Source: Spirogloea muscicola (taxonomy: Eukaryota; Streptophyta; Zygnematophyceae; Spirogloeales; Spirogloeaceae). From it: a stretch of DNA of 25,053 bases. A program made the translations under genes and the position numbers. The notes under the pieces were generated by a model. That model saw nothing but the letters and a program-made list of their open reading frames with translations. It searched no databases and was not told where the DNA came from. The DNA is taken from assembly GCA_009602725.1 (NCBI GenBank), contig WELB01000051.1, forward strand, positions 333,170 through 358,222, written 5' to 3'. This document shows positions 18,726 through 25,053 of the stretch, in pieces. Numbering within the stretch: the first letter of the stretch is position 1; each line of letters begins with the position of its first letter.

Positions 18726-19190
18726 CCATGAACAAGCCTTGAGCAGTGTATCACATGTGAGGCTGTAGCATGAGGCATTCAGATGATGATGTCATCCTTG
18801 AATATGAATCTCACGATGATCTTATGACAGATTCTAAGATTATAAGTAAATGAGAAGACTGCAGGCCTTCACGACAGAATAAATTGGCAGAGTATGATCG
18901 ACCACCTTATGAGTGAGTGTATAGTATGTGTACAAATAAGTGACAACGAGATGATTGTAGTGTAGTGATGGTTGCTGTCGAAATGAGTGAGAAGGTGAGC
19001 ACACAAAGCCAGCATCAAGAGTGCGACTGGCATGTATGGTGAATCAGCTGAACAATATGGCATGTGTTGCTTGACCATCTCATGAGTGATAACCCTCATC
19101 CTCAGTAATGAATACCAGGAATTTTGAGCCACACTGAGACATGATGGTGATGGTTGATAGCAACGGTGCTGTCATGATGACTGCTGATGT
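18726..19190 (-). repeat. right arm of 1.5-kb inverted repeat
   Basis: Reverse-complement partner of 17709-18600. Around 18918-18945 it contains the site corresponding to the MITE insertion, with a single TA (CTTATTTGTACACATA on the minus strand). Beyond 19190 homology between the arms stops. 19191-19535 holds only a weak dispersed-repeat match near 19370-19415. Confidence 0.78.
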
Positions 19191-19535
19191 ATATGTCGGT
19201 TCAATCATGATGCTGTATGGTTGATGACAATGATGATGAATGAAATTTATATTTCTCGGTCAATGCCATATATTCCTCTGAAAAGCCCAGTATCCTTGGT
19301 GCTCCTCGTTGGCTAGCTAGCACCAAGTCTGTCCATTCATATGGCCTAGCCTCTGCAACTCACTGCCGTCCTTGGCTTTACACAGCCCCCCGCCCCCTTC
19401 CGAAGGACCACTTTCTTCCACACATCACTAGCCCGGGCAGGCGTGTGGGAGAAAGCTGCCCAAGCACAGCCCTCCCTAGTGGCGAGCATGCTGTAGGTCA
19501 TTCTGCTTCATGCTTGCTGTCTTTCTTGTTGTCAG

Positions 19536-20041
19536 TGCCTGAAGCGGAGAAGTCGTTGCGCTTGATGCAAGGTGGGTCGTCAAGTGTACAGTTGTTGGGT
19601 CCAGAATGATGCTTGCTCATTGAGCATCCTGCCTGTCTATTACTCTGCCTTGCTGCAAGACCACAGATGCTCGTCGGCTGCCATGAACAATCAGCCATAA
19701 GACTTTTAGATATTAGGTGCAGAATTTCAATATTCTTCTGGCCTGCGGAATCACTGCAGGATGCAGAAATTAGCCCACACTTGAGGGGTCTCTGCTATGT
19801 GTTGTCATTCATTTAGTGTCCACGGCCTCCCAAAATCTGACCCCGCGCCCCCTCAGAATCGCCTCTCGCTGGTCTCAATGCTGTGAATGACGCGCTCTCC
19901 AAGTCGTCATACTTGCCTCTCTCCCTGCATAGCACGGTGACGAAGTGGATCCAATATCTGCGGCTTCATATGACTTCCTTCCAAAGGCGGCGCCCCGAAA
20001 GGATTGACAAGGTCCGGCCAGAAGGGGCAGCCAAGCGCTGA
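19536..20041 (+). CDS. possible 3' exons of an unidentified gene
   Basis: Two phase-compatible exons can be read: 19536-19571 (PEAEKSLRLMQ) after acceptor TTGTTGTCAG, with donor GTGGGT; and 19857-20041 after acceptor GCCCCCTCAG. The second reads SPLAGLNAVNDALSKSS, STVTKWIQYLRL and a basic QRRRPERIDK tail, ending at TGA. No domain is recognised. A further upstream exon within 19452-19496 (VWEKAAQAQPSL) is attractive but its phase does not join cleanly. It could be a pseudogene fragment; the evidence is splice-site and frame continuity only. Confidence 0.3.
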
Positions 20042-20119
20042 AAGTCATAACGAAGCAAGGATCATGTATAACAATCACAATGGTACTCTCTAGGGCACAC
20101 AGCGACTCACGTGGCCGGA

Positions 20120-20250
20120 AAGGGAGACGCTTCCAGTAGAGGGCGATTTACGGTTGAGGGTTTAGTCCCCTTAGCGAAAGCCAGAGGCTGCAGCTAGAGC
20201 ACGGCCAGCACGCAAGATGCAAGGAAGAGCTCACGACTGCCTCCCCTGCA
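20120..20250 (-). repeat. dispersed repeat copy, inverted
   Basis: CCAGTAGAGGGCGA and CGAAAGCCAGAGGCTGCAGC..GAGCACGGCCAGCACGCAA are the reverse complement of blocks seen near 8120, 9460 and 22745. They also resemble 961-1035. It sits about 100 bases upstream of the next gene's start codon. Confidence 0.5.
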
Positions 20251-20354
20251 GTGCGCCTCTCTCTTGGCTAGCACCGCCCTGCCCAAGAAGTGTGTGTTGC
20301 AGCTGTCAATGAGGCCTCACTAACACGTCAAAGCGGCAGCATCGAAAGCAAGCA

Positions 20355-22147
20355 ATGGCGGCTCTAGCGGCTGCGGCCGCTGTGCTGCCAGCAGTGCAGC
20401 CAAGGACAGCGCCAGCCAGGTGTATCAGGCGGACGAAGCCAGCCGGGCAGAGCCGGGCGGCGGCGAGCCCAGGCGAAGGAGCCGGTTTCGATCAAGTGCG
20501 GGAGATCATCGGTGCGCTCTGAGCGACCAATTTCCTATACATAAGCGCTAATCCCAAAGCCTAAACCCAGAATCCGCCACAATGTGCGGCGCTGACCTTA
20601 AGCTCGCATGGGTTATGGCGGACGCGGTGCAGGCCGGGCCAACAGCGAGGACCGTCGTACGGGCTTTGGGCCTCCGCCGCCTGCCGGCCGTGATCGTGGC
20701 GCGGGCTTCGTCAACCTTGCAGGTGAAGTCGTCGCCCGCAGCCTTTGGCACATATAGAGACGGCAATCACTTCGAGAGGGGCCTACTGCTGGTCTCCGGG
20801 CCGGCCGTATCCTAAACCCTAATGCTACATGAAGACAAAACCCTTGTGTGAAGCTCAAGACCTGAGTTTCAATTTGAGCCTATCACTCCAAGACGTCAGT
20901 CCCTACACCTTCCGTACCACCTGCAGCTCAATTGGAGGCCGCCATGGCTACTGCGACGCAGGCATGGAGGACATGGTGGCGGGTAGTCGGCAGAGCTCCG
21001 CCGCCACTGTGAGCTCGCCGGCCAACAGCGGGAGTGAAGCTGCAGGAGGGGCTCCGATTCCTACACTTTCTGCGGCGCCAGTTGCGAGAGCGGAGCAGGA
21101 ACAGGCTGCGCTGCCTGCCGATGTGAGTCGGGAGCGGGCTGGCGTTCTGCTGCCGAGCCAGCTCACGGCAGCCCAGCGTGCTATCGCTCTGGGCATGCTG
21201 GGGGTCACGGTGCTGGCCTTTGGGCGGAGCAGTGAGGATCTACTCCCTGCCGATGCCCGCACGTTCCTGCAGGTATGCATGTGGTCTCGCAATTCCTTCT
21301 GTGGAACTCTACTTATCATCATCATTGTGTGGATTTTTGTTCTGAGACCTACTTTGCGTGGTCAACAGTCCAGCCTGAATCCCCTGTCAACCTGCAGAAC
21401 ATTTGAAACCCAGGGCATACTGTCCAGAAGATGGTGCTGATGAACTTCTTGAGCACCTCATCTCTGTGATGCCTGAGCCCAGTTTTTCCAGGACCTTAAG
21501 TTCAGGGTGTCAGGAGTCAACACCAGCCATTTACTACAAGGATTCCCATTGATGTTGAACAGTGCAAAGCGGCTGTTGGCTACTTGAGCAGCAGTCTTGA
21601 TAGTGCTGCGTGTATATGACACTGCAGGTGTGGATGCGCATTGCGTGGGGCGCGCATGGCATGCTCGGGTTTGCTGCAGCCTACATTGCCCAAGGTAAGC
21701 ATCCTTGCTGCTCATCTTGACCAAGTTCCATACGTCTACCAAGCTTTTTGAAAGCGAAGAGGCCTTTTGTTGGAATATTTGTAGAGAGTGAAAACAACAT
21801 GCAACTGCCACTACTATTGTTACCGGCCCAAGCAGACATCGTTGAATAGCAGTAAACTCTCTATGATTAGCTTCAGATTGTGAACCTCTTTGTCCAAAAC
21901 AACCAATCTTTGTCTGCCAACCCACTGTTCTCAACCAAGGGTCGACTCGCCTCGACCGGTACAAAGCATGTTAAATGGACATGCATGAACCTAATAGAGG
22001 TGGTGAAGCTGAAGCTAGCCCCATTATTATCCTGACAATTGGGCCTGCCTTGCAGGGAAAGGGCGGCCCCCAGTCAAGTGGCTTGCCAAGGTCCTGTGCA
22101 CTGGCGCCCTGGGTCTGCAGGAGCTCCTCGAGCTGCCGCCGATCTAG
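20355..22147 (+). CDS. probable plastid-targeted small membrane protein, five exons
   Basis: Family not recognised. Model: 20355-20511, 20633-20722, 20962-21272, 21628-21694, 22056-22147, about 238 residues. All introns are GT..GCAG with matching phases (1,1,0,1). The first exon starts MAALAAAAAVLPAVQ and is rich in Ala, Arg and Ser with no acidic residue for its first 40 positions, ending RAAASPGEG; this looks like a chloroplast transit peptide and cleavage region. Exon 2 gives a GFGPPPPAGRDRG linker. Exons 3-5 hold three hydrophobic or amphipathic segments: AIALGMLGVTVLAFG, IAWGAHGMLGFAAAYIAQ and WLAKVLCTGALGLQELLEL. The acceptor of exon 3 could instead be at 21046 (same phase). If exons 1-2 are separate, translation could start at 20829 or 20964. 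A likely role is a thylakoid or envelope membrane component (inference). Confidence 0.6.
20814..20822 (+). promoter_or_regulatory. telo-box motif AAACCCTAA
   Basis: AAACCCTAA matches the telo-box found in promoters of plant translation and cell-cycle genes (established knowledge). In the preferred gene model it lies in intron 2. It would be a promoter element only if transcription starts just upstream of 20829 or 20964. Confidence 0.3.
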
Positions 22148-22297
22148 ACACTACCAATGACGTCAGTCTTTGTTTCATGATTTTGCGGTCGGCATACTGC
22201 TAAGACAGGCTCAAGCTACAGAGGGCTAGGTGTTGTGTAAGAGGGAGCCTTGACACCAAACCTTCCAACTTTGACTCATGGAAGTGGGAAGTTGCAC

Positions 22298-22381
22298 CTC
22301 TTAGAGTTTGTTGCTGCTCGCGCAAAACTCTCCATTCTTTGGGCCCGCCTTCCACAAACACCATGACACGGGAGCGCGTGG
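22298..22381 (-). other. possible isolated exon
   Basis: On the minus strand, acceptor TGCTGTCACCAG and donor GTGCAA enclose a frame reading RVMVFVEGGPKEWRVLREQQ. It would exit in phase with a short tail exon whose stop overlaps the CTAG at 22144-22147. No family is recognised and other exons are unresolved, so this is tentative. The rest of 22148-23268 shows only a dispersed repeat copy (22706-22780). Confidence 0.2.
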
Positions 22382-22705
22382 CTGGTGACAGCAGCAGAAA
22401 CAAGGGTAGTAGCCATTTGTAGGCTTCAGTAGCCTGTGGCCTGTAGGCTTAGTGTCACTCATGTGAACATGACCTCGAAGCTGACTGCCGAATTGGAGGA
22501 CAATCGAAGTATACTAGGCGCAGCACTGAAAGGAGAATGGTCGATTTTTGACCAGTTGTGATAAGCTCGGGGCAGGTGGCCAGTGACCAGACTGTACAAT
22601 GTGACAAGCCCATCTGGCCTGGCAGATCACAGGCGTGTGCAGATTGGCTGCTCTTGTGGCTAGCAGGCAAGCTCCATGCTTAATCGGCAGGCCTCTGCCA
22701 GCTTC

Positions 22706-22780
22706 GTTCATTCTTTTTCCTGGGCTGGCCAATAATGGCCATCGCCCTCTACTGGAAGAGTCTTCCTCTATGCCAGCCAA
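22706..22780 (+). repeat. dispersed GGGCTGG-family repeat copy
   Basis: CATTCTTTTTCCTGGGCTGGCCAATAATGGCCATCGCCCTCTACTGGAAGAGTC-type sequence has the same order of blocks as 8092-8200. It lies between the convergent 3' ends of the two flanking genes. Confidence 0.6.
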
Positions 22781-23268
22781 GCTGCATCTTGTTGCAATAG
22801 CCCATACCCTTGCCCAAACCCGAACAAGAACCTGGCCAGGCATCCTTCTTGACGGCTCGGTTAACACCCACCAGTTCATTGATTCAAGCAAGTCATTCAA
22901 CTGGGGCCTTCTGTGCCAGAGTGTGAAATCTGCAAGGCCTGCTTGACACTGAGCACAATGTGCATGCCAGCTTTCTGTGCGGATAAGTTGTATTTAGGCT
23001 CTAGTGAAGGGCTTCTGCTTGAACAGCAAAAAAAGCTTGTTGCCATATAAGCCCCTGCTAGGTCAAATTTATCGTCAGGAAAGGTCAAGGCTCTGTTTTG
23101 AGCATGATTGGCCAAGCAGTCCCAGAAGTTTCAAGCAGCAATGTACAAAAATGGCGAAGCAACTGCTTCTCTCAAGTGGTCTATTTGGGATGTCAGATAC
23201 ACCCCAAGCTAAAACGAATGAAAATCAAACCGTCTATTTATACAAGGCATCTCTTTCTAGGAGCTGGA

Positions 23269-25053
23269 TTAAGTGTTGTGCGTGAAGATGGCCTCCAAGC
23301 GCTCCACAGACGCACGCAAGCGCCCAACGTTTAGACCAACCAGCGGCTCTCCCATGCCAACAGCTCTGCAAGGGGCATACGTGTTCAGTCTTGATGCAAT
23401 GCAAATGTTCAGGAGTAATTAGAAGGTCAAGCACAGTCACTTATGTGGCCACTCGGCTGATCAATTGGAAATGTTTTAGAAAGGGGCTGCCTACCCATGG
23501 AGGTCAGGCAGCGAATACTCGGCCTCCCATCCTAGCCGCATGTCCAAACCAGGGCATATTGGTAGCAGCGTCTTGTGGCGGACTTGCGAGGGCACTGAGC
23601 CGCCCCAGCTGGAAGCGACCTTCCACTTCCAGCCGGTTGTGTGGTTGGCAAAGTCATGGCCCACGCCAATCTGGAGCAGCAACTTTTGTCAACTCTTGCT
23701 ATGTCCAATTATGCTTCTCAACCCAAGTGCAAGGAGACTGTGTGCCAGGGCTCTCAGCTCTGGGACCACTTGCAACATGCAATGAGAGCTTGCACATGAC
23801 TTCTAATTGCACATTACATCGAAGTCCTATGCTGCACACATACAAATGTTCAATGGTAAGAGAGAGCGATAATTGAGTGTGTGCGATTTTCGTTGCCTCA
23901 GATATAATGGGTTCATTCACAGATTCACCAGCCCAGGAGTCTTACTTGAAGAGTGAGAAGGCTGCCAAGCGGTATCTTGCGCGAGAGCAATCGCACATCC
24001 GCTTGCTGAGGCTCCCAGATCAGCTTCCAGGTCTCTTTCTCGGTAACCGGCTTCAGCACCAGCTTCAAGCTGCTGCTCTCCGCCTACAATCAACATGCAG
24101 GTCCCTCACTGTGCTGAGGGCTCATCTTCTTGGACTTTCACCAAGTAACATATCAGCTTGCCACAGTGTGTTACCAGAGGTAAGGCAGAGCTAGATGCTA
24201 GAAGGAAAGCTTCTGCAGCGCCAACCTGATAGCCAAATAGGGATGCGCTGCGCATCTCCGGGATGTCTGGGTCATCGAGTGTGTCGCTCCTCTAGAACTG
24301 CGACAATCAGAGAGCATTATCTTCAAATTGTGGCTGACAGAACCGCACGTCAGAGACGCATTCAGCAATCAAATGCTAACCTCAAGGTACCTTGAACTAC
24401 AGATTACCTGGAAGTTAGCAGCCACTCGGTAGCCCTCGACCTGCTGGCGGAACTTGACCAGCAGCTGCCGGGGCCTCCAGTTGAAGCTGAACTGGTCCCT
24501 CCAGCTGTCCGGAGCGGCGGCGCCCTCCTCCCAGGCCCCGGCGGCGCCGGCCTGCCAGGGCCGCATGCACGCCGCCGCCTGCGCCGGCGCCTGCCACGGC
24601 TGCGCTCCCCCCGCCTCCTCTGCGAAGCTCTCGAGCGACTTGAAGGTGCTGCATCGCCACAACGTAGACGGCAGCCTCAGTAACAAACAATGATAATAGG
24701 CAGTAACACTCAGTAATGATAAGGTAAGATTAGTAGTACTCAGCATCTCTGAGCAGCTCGCCTGCTCCCAGTGCTCGCACCAAAAGGCTCCAAGCTCAAT
24801 GGCGACGACGGCGATGTCTTGAAGGCCATTCAGGCCACATGGCAGCACCGTCATAGCCTCACAGAGCGCAGGGAGGGCGGCCGAGCAGCCCGGCCGCGGA
24901 CCTGCTGCGGGCGCCGCCGCCCGCCGCCAGCGCCCGGGCTTGGAGCCAGAAGTTCTCCTTGCCGGCCTCGGCGGCAGCGGAGGCGGCCTCCGGAGCGCGC
25001 CAAGCGCCGGGCGGCCGCGGCTGTCCGTTGTGGACCTCCCGCAACTGCGCGCC
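23269..25053 (-). CDS. beta-strand-rich protein, 3' part of a spliced gene, unidentified
   Basis: The gene runs off the right edge, so the N terminus is missing. Exons on the minus strand: 25053-24863, 24648-24408, 24083-23946, 23670-23495, 23365-23269, giving 280 residues and a TAA stop. Donors are GTGAGG, GTAATC, GTAAGA and GTAGGC; acceptors end in TGCAG, TGTAG, CCAG and TGCAG; all phases fit. The first visible exon is Ala-rich (EAGKENFWLQARAL). The rest reads as alternating polar/hydrophobic strands: FNWRPRQLLVKFRQQ, SLKLVLKPVTEKETWKLIW, HTTGWKWKVASSWGG, GLDMRLGWEAEYSLP, VGLNVGRLRASVERLEAIF. Such closely spaced amphipathic strands with aromatic residues are reminiscent of a membrane beta-barrel such as plastid outer-envelope proteins (inference; no family is recognised). 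It is convergent with the 20355-22147 gene. Confidence 0.65.

Noticed and set aside
20944-21011. ATG in a good context (GCCGCCATGG) in another frame
   Set aside because: The frame stops after 22 codons, and no splice option restores phase with the downstream exons.

Overview
This window looks like nuclear DNA from a streptophyte, most likely a charophyte green alga (inference). Four things point there: a divergent NAC-type transcription factor gene (a streptophyte family) on the minus strand; spliced genes with GT..AG introns of about 70-360 nt; a Ty3/Gypsy chromovirus primed by initiator tRNA-Met; and plant-type telomere-like repeats (TTTAGGG). There are no prokaryotic operons, no CRISPR array and no recognisable tRNA or rRNA gene. 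All gene models were assembled by eye from splice sites, reading phase and codon use, so exon edges are predictions.

Layout. 1-4340 is repeat-rich and gene-poor. It holds a dispersed family built on a GGGCTGG...CAGCCC core and an inverted duplication (1183-2181) of a retroelement piece carrying a broken gag-like frame. 4347-6662 (-) is the NAC-like gene, modelled as seven phase-compatible exons. Just upstream on the same strand, 6819-7169 holds exons of a small putative membrane protein. 7440-9816 is again diverged repeats: a three-copy block at 7446-8060, a direct-repeat pair at 8294-8652 and 9077-9456, and a second copy of the repeat at 275-700.

9817-16725 is the retrotransposon. A U3-only LTR fragment is followed by a single N, then a full 5' LTR (955 bp), tRNA-iMet primer site, intact gag with a zinc knuckle and an extra uncharacterised segment, broken protease/RT, an integrase remnant with RNase H and the integrase front deleted, a chromodomain, a polypurine tract and a 956-bp 3' LTR. 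The LTRs are nearly identical although pol carries several frameshifts.

16726-20100 holds a 1.5-kb inverted repeat (17709-19190). Its left arm was entered by a 394-bp pogo/Tigger-like MITE (17991-18384), and the right arm keeps the empty site. Possible 3' exons of an unidentified gene lie at 19536-20041 (+).

20355-22147 (+) is a five-exon gene for a probable plastid-targeted small membrane protein. 23269-25053 (-) is the 3' part of a five-exon (in window) gene for a beta-strand-rich protein; it converges on the previous gene and runs off the right edge. The genes do not form an evident pathway; their neighbourhood is shaped mainly by repeats and transposons.
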